64,000 nucleotides of DNA, from assembly GCF_004122035.1 (NCBI RefSeq), contig NZ_SAXA01000001.1, positions 372,001-436,000 of the forward strand, read 5' to 3'. Below the pieces are notes generated by a model. That model saw nothing but the letters and a program-made list of their open reading frames with translations, was not told the DNA's origin and made no database searches. Below, piece after piece: positions 26,842 to 37,400 of the stretch. The first letter of the stretch is position 1. Each line of letters starts with the position of its first letter. Source of the stretch: Ancylomarina salipaludis. Its GTDB lineage: Bacteria; Bacteroidota; Bacteroidia; Bacteroidales; Marinifilaceae. The translations under genes were made by a program, and so were the position numbers.

Positions 26842-29271
26842 ATGCTCAAAAATTTCTTTATCACTATTATTCGAAATATATCAAGAAATAAGTTCTATTC
26901 TGCTATCAATATGGTAGGATTGTCCATAGGATTAGTCTGTACTATCTTAATCACGCTCTTTATTCGTGATGAATATTCCTACGACAAGTACAATCTTAAA
27001 CACGACCGAATTTACAGAATTGGAATAGATTTTGTCCTCAACGGGAATCGTGACCGCACAGCCACTTCAGCTTTACCCATGGGTCCGACCTTCAAACAAT
27101 ACTTCCCCGAAGTGCAAGAATATGTACGGTTTATAACCGCGCACAAACAACAAATTACATATCAAGACAAAAACTTTTACGAAGAAAATATTGCCTATAC
27201 AGACTCAACTCTTTTTAATGTTTTCTCATATGAATTAGTAAAAGGAGATCCGAAAAAGGCACTAACACAACCTTTCTCTGCAGTATTAAACGAAACCTTA
27301 GCTCATAAATATTTTGGGGATGAAGATCCTATTGGCAAGATTATTAAAGTTGATGAAAGACACCAGTTTACTGTCACAGCTATCATAAAAGACATTCCGT
27401 CCAATTCACATTTTAAATTCAACATCCTTTATTCCATCAGTACATTGGCTAAACGAAGTGGAAACGCCAACTTCAACACTATTGAACCCATCTCCTTTTG
27501 GAATTTTAGCTATTACACTTTCATTTTACTCAAAGAGAATAGCTCTATTGATAAAGTTGAACAACGATTCCCGCTTTATTATCAAAAATACATGAACGAC
27601 TTTGGCGAACAATTTGGGATCGATTTCAAAATAATATTTCAAAAACTTACAGATATCCATTTAAAATCAGATTTAAACTGGGATGCTCCAACAGGCAATA
27701 TAAAGTACATCTATATTCTATTGGCAATTGCCATCTTTATCCTATCAATTGCAGGAATCAATTATATGAATATGGCCACTGCAAGATCAAGCAAAAGAGC
27801 CAAAGAGGTTGGTATGCGTAAAGTTGTTGGTGCTCAAAAAGAAAGCATCATTCGTTTATTTCTGTTAGAAAGCTTAACTCTCACATTTGCTGCTTTAGGC
27901 ATCGCAATCATAATTGTAGAATTAATCCTTCCTGTTTTCAATATGATGGTCAACAAAGATCTGGTTCTAAACATCGTTCAAACGCCTGACATCTTTTTAT
28001 TTATTATTTCTATAGCACTAATCCTTGGGATACTCTCAGGATCATACCCGGCATTTTATTTATCCGCCTTTCGTCCGGTAGCAATTCTTAAGGGAAGAAG
28101 AAAAGCAAGAGGTGGCAACAAGCGTTTAAGACAAATTCTGGTTATTTGCCAGTTTACAGTTTCAGCTATCATGATTAGCGGAACAATCATTGTCATTTCG
28201 CAACTCTTTTTCCTGAAAAATAAGGATATGGGATTTGATAAAGAAAACATTCTTATTGCTCCTATTCGTGACTCCTCGCTCAGGACCAATATGAATATTT
28301 TCAAAACTGAACTCAAGAAAAACTCGAATATTGAAGCTGTAGCAACATCTAATTCAATAATCGGATTCTCTAATTCAAAGACCGTTCATTTGTATGAGAC
28401 AGCCGATGGAATGAAAGAGCATGCTTTAAATTTCAACATAATTGACTTTGATTATATTGATTTAATGAAATTAAGATTGATGCAAGGGCGTAAATTCAAT
28501 AAAGCAATTAAGACCGACTCTACAACCGCCTTTATTGTCAACCAATCTGCAAGTAATAAATTTAAATGGGGAGCCAATGCCATAGGCAAAAAACTTCAAT
28601 TTGGCGTTTCATTTGGAGAACATAAAGAAGTAAGATTAGGGAAAGTCATCGGTGTTATAACTGATTTTCATTATCAAACCCTAAGCACAACAATTGAACC
28701 CCTGAGCCTCTTTATTTCTGAAGCCCCTGAAGACAGAGATGTTATTTATATTAAAATCAGACAAACTAATCAAAATGAAACCATAAGCTACATTCGGGAT
28801 GTATGGAAATCCTTTAGTCCCAATCATGCATTTCATTATTTCTTTTTGGATGATAAAATCAATAAGAGATTTAAAACCGAAGAACGATTGACTCTACTGT
28901 TTATTATTTTTTCATTCATCTGTATTTTAATCGCTTCAATGGGATTATTTGGTTTATCCTCCTTTATGGCTGAACAACGAAACAAAGAACTCGGCATAAG
29001 AAAAGTCCTGGGAGCATCAACCAATAATATTGTATATCTCTTAACCCGGGAATTTCTTAAACTCATAATAATCGCCAACCTGATTGCAGTTCCCTTTGCT
29101 TATTGGGCTCTTAATATTTGGCTACAGGATTTTCCTTATAGAATTGTTATACATGCATGGGTTTTTATTCTAACTCTGATTATTACACTCATTATCGGTC
29201 TTTCTACAGTCTCGTGGCAATCCTTTAAAGCTGCCAAGTCTGATCCGGTTATGGTCATTAAATATGAATAG
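26842..29271 (+). CDS. ABC transporter permease, MacB/FtsX type (second)
   Basis: This 809-residue permease has the same plan as the first: N-terminal helix (FYSAINMVGLSIGLVCTILI), a MacB-like periplasmic domain, a middle FtsX block (ATARSSKRAKEVGMRKVVGA) and a C-terminal FtsX block (RNKELGIRKVLGAS). It is clearly a paralogue of the permease at 23722-26070 but diverged, so the two may form a heterodimer around the shared ATPase. No membrane-fusion protein or TolC-like gene follows in the operon. Confidence 0.9.
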   Translation: MLKNFFITIIRNISRNKFYSAINMVGLSIGLVCTILITLFIRDEYSYDKYNLKHDRIYRIGIDFVLNGNRDRTATSALPMGPTFKQYFPEVQEYVRFITAHKQQITYQDKNFYEENIAYTDSTLFNVFSYELVKGDPKKALTQPFSAVLNETLAHKYFGDEDPIGKIIKVDERHQFTVTAIIKDIPSNSHFKFNILYSISTLAKRSGNANFNTIEPISFWNFSYYTFILLKENSSIDKVEQRFPLYYQKYMNDFGEQFGIDFKIIFQKLTDIHLKSDLNWDAPTGNIKYIYILLAIAIFILSIAGINYMNMATARSSKRAKEVGMRKVVGAQKESIIRLFLLESLTLTFAALGIAIIIVELILPVFNMMVNKDLVLNIVQTPDIFLFIISIALILGILSGSYPAFYLSAFRPVAILKGRRKARGGNKRLRQILVICQFTVSAIMISGTIIVISQLFFLKNKDMGFDKENILIAPIRDSSLRTNMNIFKTELKKNSNIEAVATSNSIIGFSNSKTVHLYETADGMKEHALNFNIIDFDYIDLMKLRLMQGRKFNKAIKTDSTTAFIVNQSASNKFKWGANAIGKKLQFGVSFGEHKEVRLGKVIGVITDFHYQTLSTTIEPLSLFISEAPEDRDVIYIKIRQTNQNETISYIRDVWKSFSPNHAFHYFFLDDKINKRFKTEERLTLLFIIFSFICILIASMGLFGLSSFMAEQRNKELGIRKVLGASTNNIVYLLTREFLKLIIIANLIAVPFAYWALNIWLQDFPYRIVIHAWVFILTLIITLIIGLSTVSWQSFKAAKSDPVMVIKYE

Positions 29272-29301
29272 TTCACCAATAATATTTTATAAAACTTAGC
29301 T

Positions 29302-29586
29302 ATGAGAGAATTATGTATCCCAATACCTATCAATATAGGATCAGATCTAGCCGAGATTGAAGTTAAGATTAATAAGAAGAATCGAAAATTCCTCTATCGC
29401 TTGGAGTCCTTCCCATGGGAAGTTGACGATCATGATATTCGAGACGGCATTACCGAAGATTTGCTGAAAATTTATCAGCTCAAAAAAACAATAGCCAACT
29501 ACGATAAAGACTGGGAATTAATTCAAATCTACCCTCCTGTCGAAAAAGCTAAAATCATTCAAATTCTCTTTAGAAAAAAACAATAA
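29302..29586 (+). CDS. Small conserved-looking protein of unknown function
   Basis: This 94-residue protein follows the second permease by 30 bases and is likely the last gene of the sigma-54 operon. It has no signal peptide, membrane segment or cysteine pair after the N-terminal region (one Cys at residue 5). The sequence is mixed charged with a predicted beta-alpha pattern: AEIEVKINKKNRKFLYRLES, then an acidic stretch around VDDHDIRDGITEDLL, then a helix and a C-terminal strand. I do not recognise the family. Position suggests a cytoplasmic helper or feedback element of the transporter, but this is inference only. Confidence 0.65.
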   Translation: MRELCIPIPINIGSDLAEIEVKINKKNRKFLYRLESFPWEVDDHDIRDGITEDLLKIYQLKKTIANYDKDWELIQIYPPVEKAKIIQILFRKKQ

Positions 29587-29647
29587 ATCAAGCAATTCGT
29601 TTCAATTCAACACCGAAAATCAGAATATCTCTCAACAGATATTAAAC

Positions 29648-29677
29648 ATTGTAACAAACGCATTTCTTATATTTTTG
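29648..29677 (+). promoter_or_regulatory. Promoter candidate (ATTG-N18-TATTTTTG)
   Basis: TATTTTTG at 29670-29677 matches TAnnTTTG, and ATTG at 29648-29651 lies 18 bases upstream. It would drive the secreted repeat protein separately from the sigma-54 operon. Confidence 0.5.
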
Positions 29678-29747
29678 CAATTACCTGTAACTTTTGAGTC
29701 GTCTGTTCGTTAAATAAGCAACTTGAATATTTTAACGCTTACTTACA

Positions 29748-31019
29748 ATGAAAAAATATCCACACACTCAATCCAGGCTTAAGCTATTGTTTTTATTTAC
29801 TCTACTTACGGGACTTACTACTTTATCAAACTCAATATCAGCACAAAGCAAATGCATGATTTACGGAAGTGTCACAACAATTGAGGGGAAAACTTATGAA
29901 GGACCAATACGTTGGGGGAACGAAGAAGTCTTCTTGTCTGACATTTTCAATTCTGAAAAAATCTCAAATCCCTATATCAAATACCTGAATAAATCAAACT
30001 TTAAAACAACTTACAAATCTTCGACTCACACCCATTCCCGGGATTGGGTTAATATATCAGTCCACACCGACAGACAAAGTACGAGTTCCTTCGACAGAAA
30101 GTTTCAATGTCGGTTTGGTGATATAAAATCAATAACGGTAACTGGACGAGAAAGTGTTAGTTTAGAACTGAAATCAGAAAAATTCATCAATCTCAAAGGT
30201 GGATCCAATGATGTAAACACCAGCATATCAGTTTTAGATATTGAACTTGGACTAATCAATCTGAATTGGAATAAAGTTGATATCATCAGATTTTTCCGCC
30301 CTGCTCAAAAAATTAACGATTCATTCGGTCAAGGTATTTATGGCAAACTCACAACCACTCAAGGCGAATTTACGGGTTTTGTTCAGTGGGATCATGACGA
30401 ACGATTATTAGATGATGTATTGGATGGAAATTCCTCCGATGGGAATCTCAAGATACCTTTCCGAAAAATCAACAATATTACAAAACAAGAAAACGGCTGT
30501 CTCGTGAAACTCAATTCGGGAAGAGAAATTGAGTTGTACAGCACCAATGATGTTAATAGCAGTAACAAAGGAATTATCATGAGCCTTCCTAACATTGGCA
30601 GAGCCGATTTTGACTGGAAGCATTTTATCTCTTTTGAAATCATGAGTGAGCTTGAAACAGAAAATCTTTGCGACACTTTATTCCCGGAAAGTGAAAGACT
30701 TTATGGTAAAATCGTCACAAAATCAGGAAAAGAATTCGAAGGCGTTATTGTTTATGATTTAGACGAAGCCATGGATTCTGAATTACTAAATGGCTACAAT
30801 GATGATATTAAATTTTCTATTCCCTTCAGAAACATTAAAAGTATCAAACCAATGGCTGAAGATTATTCCTCCATTGAACTCAAAAGTGGAGAGAAACTAT
30901 TTCTGGGCGATCAGGCCGATGTATCCTATAAAAATGCAGGCATTATTATTTTCACATCCTCAGAAGAATACCACATTGTAAAATGGAGCGAACTTGAAAA
31001 AATTATCTTCATGGAATAA
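29748..31019 (+). CDS. Secreted protein with three copies of an unrecognised domain
   Basis: A signal peptide (residues 1-33, ending NSISAQ) is followed by three related segments of about 105-150 residues. Copy 1 is about residues 36-182, with an insertion of roughly 45 residues; copy 2 is about 188-305; copy 3 is about 314-423. Each copy begins with YGxxxTxxGxxxxGxxxW or a close variant (MIYGSVTTIEGKTYEG, GIYGKLTTTQGEFTGFVQW, RLYGKIVTKSGKEFEGVIVY). Each continues with a D/E-rich turn, IPFRxIxxI in copies 2 and 3, a V/I-x-L-x-S-G strand, and ends in a W...I-x-F segment. The pattern suggests small beta-barrels. I do not recognise a named family. It has its own promoter candidate and ends before a strong terminator. 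Confidence 0.8.
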   Translation: MKKYPHTQSRLKLLFLFTLLTGLTTLSNSISAQSKCMIYGSVTTIEGKTYEGPIRWGNEEVFLSDIFNSEKISNPYIKYLNKSNFKTTYKSSTHTHSRDWVNISVHTDRQSTSSFDRKFQCRFGDIKSITVTGRESVSLELKSEKFINLKGGSNDVNTSISVLDIELGLINLNWNKVDIIRFFRPAQKINDSFGQGIYGKLTTTQGEFTGFVQWDHDERLLDDVLDGNSSDGNLKIPFRKINNITKQENGCLVKLNSGREIELYSTNDVNSSNKGIIMSLPNIGRADFDWKHFISFEIMSELETENLCDTLFPESERLYGKIVTKSGKEFEGVIVYDLDEAMDSELLNGYNDDIKFSIPFRNIKSIKPMAEDYSSIELKSGEKLFLGDQADVSYKNAGIIIFTSSEEYHIVKWSELEKIIFME

Positions 31020-31431
31020 AATCCTCATATATAATCTCTGAAACAAAAAAAACTTACCACACAAAGCTTGAATAGATTCAAGTTTTGTGTGGTTTTTTCG
31101 TTTTACAAAACGAAATACAAAACCTAACACACAACATAAATATCAAATAATTCATAAAATCTAAATCAATCAAAACTATTAACCTGCTTTTAATATTTTA
31201 ATACCAAATTCTCATTTCGTCATCCACAAAATCCAAATTACCCTATATGTTAACAACACTAAAATATTTTTAACCGTCAAAACATTCCATTAGTCACGAT
31301 TTTGATGCTTTTTACAATTAATTAGCTTATTTTTACCTCACATACGACTATTCCTCTTTTTATTATTTAGAAATAGGAATCTTCTCATGATTTTATATGA
31401 TTAAATAATACGCAACTTTATTGATTTTGCT
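31020..31431. other. Long intergenic region upstream of the giant surface-protein operon
   Basis: This 412-base region contains the terminator of the preceding gene (31057-31098) and then about 330 AT-rich bases without a coding frame. A possible promoter pair, TTTG at 31301-31304 and TATTTTTA at 31328-31335, has a spacer of 23 bases and is weak. Confidence 0.5.
31057..31098 (+). terminator. Rho-independent terminator
   Basis: CCACACAAAGCTTGAA pairs with TTCAAGTTTTGTGTGG (one G-T wobble) around a TAGA loop and is followed by TTTTTT. Confidence 0.93.
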
Positions 31432-34400
31432 ATGAATACAAAAGCAATCAGCTTAATTTATATTATTATCCTACTGTCATTTTCAAGTGCTGTTAATGCT
31501 AAAGATTTTTATTGGATTGGAGGTTCCGGAAACTGGAATGAAATTCAGCACTGGAGTGATCAACCTGGTGGTCAGATCAATCCGGACGCTGCTGTCCCAA
31601 ATTTTGGTGATAATGTATTCTTTGATGAAAACTCATTCCCGGTACCAGGCGCCGTGGTACTCATCAATGATGTGGCTAAGTGTGCTAATATGGATTGGTC
31701 GAATGTAACTAATTTGCCAACACTTAAAGCGGATAATGATCCGGCTCACTTCTTAACCATATACGGTGGATTAAAGCTAAGTTCCAATATGCTTTTAGAT
31801 CTACTAAAGCCATTATATTTTAGTGCGTCCACACCCAATAATGAAATCGACTTTGCAGGCCACACTTACAACAATGATATTTACTTCACCAAAAATGGAG
31901 GCTGGATTATAAAAACACCTCTCCACGTACAAAATCATATCATCTATTTTGAACAAGGAAATTTAAGTTTTGAAGCGGATATAACCTGTGCCCAAATTAT
32001 AGCAGATAATCCAATATCCAGAACTTGGAACTTAAACAACTCAAACATAACACTAAGCGAGTCAGGAGCTTCCGTTCTTAAAATTAATTCTGACAATTTA
32101 AACCTTAATCCCGGAAATTCAAAAATTACAATAACAGGAACTAATGCAAGTCTCGACATATCCGGTAATTCAACAATCAACTTATATGATGTTGAATTTC
32201 AAAAAAACGGAGCTGGAGTTTACAATGATGCCTTAAAAGTCAACTTTAACCAACTCGAATTTCTAGCCGGAGGTAATTTAAAAGGATCGAATCAATTTCA
32301 GAATCTGATTTTCACCAAAGGAAATAATTACCTGATTTATAGTGGTGCAGATCAAACCATTCAAAATTTATTTACGGCAGAAGGAAGCTGTAGTCAACAC
32401 ATTAGTATTTCTGGTGTTGATGGAAATGGAACTATTATTGCGAATTCAACATCATTAGATTTCCTTAAAGTTAAAAATATGGTTGCCTCAGGAACCGCAG
32501 CTCCTTTCAATGCAACAAGCTCATTCAATTTAGGTGGAAACACGGACTGGAAAATCACTTCGCCTCTTCCCCAAAACTACAACTGGATTGGTGGTACCGA
32601 TAATAAATGGAATACACCCACTAACTGGGACGGGAATTGCGTGCCCTCTCGAATTGACAATGCCACAATTAATGGCAGTTTTAATGTAGAAATTGATGCC
32701 GATTCAGAATGTAAAGACTTAAGCCTTTCAAATGCCGTCACCCTATCGGGGTCATCATCACTTAGTATATTCGGATCTTTAGATGCCGGCAATGCCATTT
32801 GGAATCTAGTCGGGAATTGCCACTTTGAAGGCGATGCCAATCATACCATCTCTATAATCAACAGTTTTAAAGCTGATGTTTATTTTTCAGGAAACGGAAC
32901 CTGGCAACTGCTAACTGAACTTAAGATTCCGGATCATGCTTTATATTTGGAATCAGGTAATATTATTTCAAATAACAACAACTTAGACCTAAATCAATTC
33001 TTATCTATTGGTGATTTAAATCGCAGCTTAGATCTGGGAATCTCCACACTTAGACTAAATGGTAACTTTCTAAAAACATGGGATGTTGAAGGCAGTCATT
33101 TTACTATCCCTAACAATGATTACTTAATTGAATTAATTCAACAAACTGCCGGATTTTACAACAATCACATTTCGACTATAACTTATAACAGGGTTCATTT
33201 TAATGATCCAAGAGAAAAAGCCAATCTAACCAATGAAAGCAGTGCAACCGTTAATTTTAAAGAATTGCAATTTCTGGCAGGGGCTAATATATCAGGAGAT
33301 CATAATTTTGACACGTTCATTTTATCGGCTGGGAAAACCTATCTTTTTGAAACAGGTAGCCAACAAAAGATTTTAAATAAAGATGGTTTCATTGCAGAAG
33401 GATCCTGCTCCGAATTTATTTACTTAACTGGTAATGGAGGTGTTTCTACAATTATATCAGATGTCAATTCTGATAGAATCACCAATGTCCAGATTACCGA
33501 CCTTGAAGTAACAGGAGGTGTAACCCTTTCAGGTGGTCTGAATGCAGCTAATTCTTTTGGTATATCAAACTACACCGGTTGGAATATTATACCTAAAGGA
33601 GGAAGTGATGATTTTATCTGGAAAGGAACCGAAGACTCTGACTGGTTTAATCCTAAAAACTGGGATCCGGAATGTGTTCCAACGCGACTGGATAATGTTT
33701 TCTTCGACGCGGGTAATCTTACGCCTGGCGGAAGCAGCACAATTACTGTAAATGGCACCCGAATTCCGGAATGCAATAATATGACATGGTCTAATGCCTC
33801 CTCATTAAAATTCGATGGTAATAGTGATCTGTATATTTATGGAAGTCTTGATTTCTCATCTCTTCCAGCAGGATCATTCACTTACGATGGTATAATCTAC
33901 TTCAAATCTGAAAATGATGTTAATATAAAATTAGATCAAGTTTCACTGTCCAACAATGTTATTTTTGAAGGGACTATTCAGGAAAACAGTTTATGGTTAG
34001 CAGGAACATGGACGATTGATAGTAATTTTGAAACTTCCGGAGATATCCAACTAAAACGAGGCAAACTTATTTCTAACAATTTTGATATAAGCTGTAATGA
34101 ACTTTATTCAAACTTTAGTGATGACAGAACACTACAATTAGATGCTTCTATACTGCATCTAAACGGTATCTTTTTATCACCAGAGAATCTAAATTTCATA
34201 TCGGGAACTTCAGAAATCATAGTGGGTGAAAATGGACGGGTTGAAGTTACAACTGGTACAGACGCAGTAGCATTTAATAAGGTTACCTTTGATCAGGAAA
34301 CAGGAACTGCTCTGTTCGCAATTCGTGGGAAAAACGTTTCGTTTAATCAAATCGATGTTAAATCAAATGCTAACTTCCTTTATGGCGGCTTTAATGTAGA

Positions 34401-37400
34401 CAACCTAATCTTAAACCAAGGAAAAACCTACAAGTTTACGCAGGGTGAAATTTATAATATTGGTGACATAACTGCCATTGGAACCTGTGAAGGAACCATT
34501 GATATTTCGAGTTTATCAGCTGGATCTGAAACAACTTTCAACAGTAAAAATGGGAATCCGATAAGTGTAAATCAAGTCAATTTAATAGACGTATTTGCAA
34601 CCCCGCCTGCAACATTTACAGCTAATAATTCAATAGACCTAGGTCATAATGACGGTTGGATATTTGCAACAACACCAACAACCAGAAACTTATTCTGGGT
34701 TGGAGGTTCAGGTACGTGGGATGATCCTGCCCACTGGTCAGAAACATCAGGAGGTTCTCCTGGAGCTTGTGTACCTACAGCCTTGGATAATGTTTATTTT
34801 GACATTAATTCATTCTCTGGCAAAAATCAAGTTGTTTCCACTGGTAGTGGTGATATCCGATGTCGAACTATGGATTGGAGAGGATCAGAAGGCACATCTC
34901 CTATCTTCCAAATGGGAACTATAGCTATATCAAGCGTTTATATGTATGGTTCATTTATACTTAACGAAAATCTTACGGTTAACATACCTGATGTTGATTT
35001 CTACTTTCGATCAACCGAAAAAGGCAACACTCTTATTCTTCATGACTTCAGTTTCCCCAACAATGTCACATTCGATGGTATAGGTGGCGAATGGACATTA
35101 GCCAATAATTTAGATATTGACGGGAATCTATTTCTGGACAATGGAGATTTTATTTCTGCTGGATTTGATGTTTCATGTAACTATTTTGAATCATCAGACT
35201 TAACCTTCTCTGGTAGAAAAAGAACCTTAGATATTAGAAATTCAAAATTCACCATCCTTGGATACGAGAATAGTTTTTCAGTAAATATCGATGCAGCTGA
35301 TATTAATGCCCGACAAACCCTAACGCTTTTAGCTGACGGTAGTGAAGTAATCATTGAGAGTGAAAAAGCATTCTTCATTGGTGGTGCATTTACGAGTAAT
35401 GTCACTTTTAACGCAATTCGCTTTAATAACAAGGGCAGTCTAAGATCTGAAAATCTTGTAACCCGAATTAATGATTTAACCTACGAACAAGGGGGTGAAT
35501 TAAATGGGACTTTGAATATCGGTAAACTAACCCTTAACAAAGGAACACAACCCAACACTTTTGAATTTGAATCTAATGTCACGTTTCCTATTGAAGAATT
35601 TACGGCTCTGGGCTCATGTAATTTCCCTATCGATATTCGAGCTAGCAAAAGTGGTAAACAAGCAAACCTTGAAGTAAAAAACAGCGTCAATGTCAACTTT
35701 ACTGTACTCACTGATATTAATGGTGTCGGTTCAAGTGTAGCCTATATTGCAAACAATTCAATAGAAAATACCAACGTTACAAACTGGACAGTAAACCCGG
35801 TAGCAGCTATTGATTTATACTGGGTTGGTAATGGTTTAAATGATGAATGGTCTAACCACCTAAACTGGAGTAAAACTTCTGGTGGCACATCTGAAGGTTG
35901 TGTCCCTACTGAACTTGACAATGTCTTTTTTGATGACAAATCATTTTTGGGTAGTAAAACCGTACTTATTAACTCCGATGCCCGATGTCACAATATAACC
36001 TGGACTGATGACGTTGATCCTTCTTCAATTTTTACGGTTCAAAATCAGTTGGATGTTCATGGTTCTCTCGATTTTAGTGAAAATATGACTCTTGAAATGT
36101 CTGGCGATTTAAAATTCAAGGGAGATGGCTTAACGGCTGATAAACCAATCGATTTTGCGGGAAAAGCCTTAGATGGGGATATTTACTTCGATGGAAAAGA
36201 TCAATCTTGGATCCTTCAAAACAACTTATCTACTTCCGGAGATCTATTCTTAGAAAATGGTGCCTTTGATACCAAAGGAAATAAGATGTCTCTATCTAGT
36301 TTTTCGTCTTTAAATTCTTCTCCTCTTGCCAGTAGAAAATTAAATATTTCAGGATCAATTGTGACTGTTAATGCAGAGAAATTTAAATCCTGGAGTATGA
36401 TTTTTATCGGTTCCCCTTTAGAATTTACGGCAGTAAACTCAGAACTATACTTTCCTAAAAAAGGAGGAATTTATTGCGAGAGCTCAAACGATGTCAAATT
36501 TGGAGATGCCATATTCGATGGGTATGGTGAAATTGACGTAAATGGGAATGGATTTGAAACAGGTAAAGGTGAGTTTAAAACGGTTATATTCCGCCAGCAA
36601 GGCCAGATTTTTGGGGATCATACCATTTCAAATCTAGAGTTCACATTAGGATATGGCGAAAATTCAATTCAAGCAGGAAGAACGATCAACCTGACTAATG
36701 AATTAATAATGGAAGGTGTTAACTGTTCATATGTTTATTTAAAATCGAGTAAAGATGGAGAGCAAGCTTTCATAAATTCAAGCAAAGAACTGACCATTTA
36801 CCATGCATCTTTGGAAAACATTAAAATGACTGATAGCAACAATCATTGGGTTGTTGGAAAATATCTTAATGTTGGTGGCAGTAGTGTTGGATGGGTTGCA
36901 ACGGCTAAAGATGACGATAGTGAAGAAGCCCCCTCATTTAAAGAAACATTGCCTGTTCGTCAGGAATGGTGTAGCAGTACAGCAAGTCTCAATCATGTTA
37001 CATATTTTCCTATAAACGACAGAACCACATTCCAATGGGCATACAGCCCCGATGGTTCAGCCCCATACATTGATGAAGCTGGAGAAACATCTGCCACAAT
37101 TGTTGTGAATAAAAGTGGATTCTATCGAGTTGAAATCAATTATAACAACCCCAATGGAGATCCATGTTTACTTTACTCGACCATAGAAGTAGTCATGAAT
37201 ACAACTTCAGATATTGTCATTGAATTCACTACAACCAACGTTCAGTGTTATGGAAATTCAGATGGTTTTATTAAAGCTGTAGCACAAAATGGGAATGCCC
37301 CTTTTACTTTCTATTGGGAAGATGAAACTGGAAAAACTGTAGATGCATCATCACCATTAGGAACAAATGAAAGTTATGCGTCAAAATTGGCTCCGGGTAA

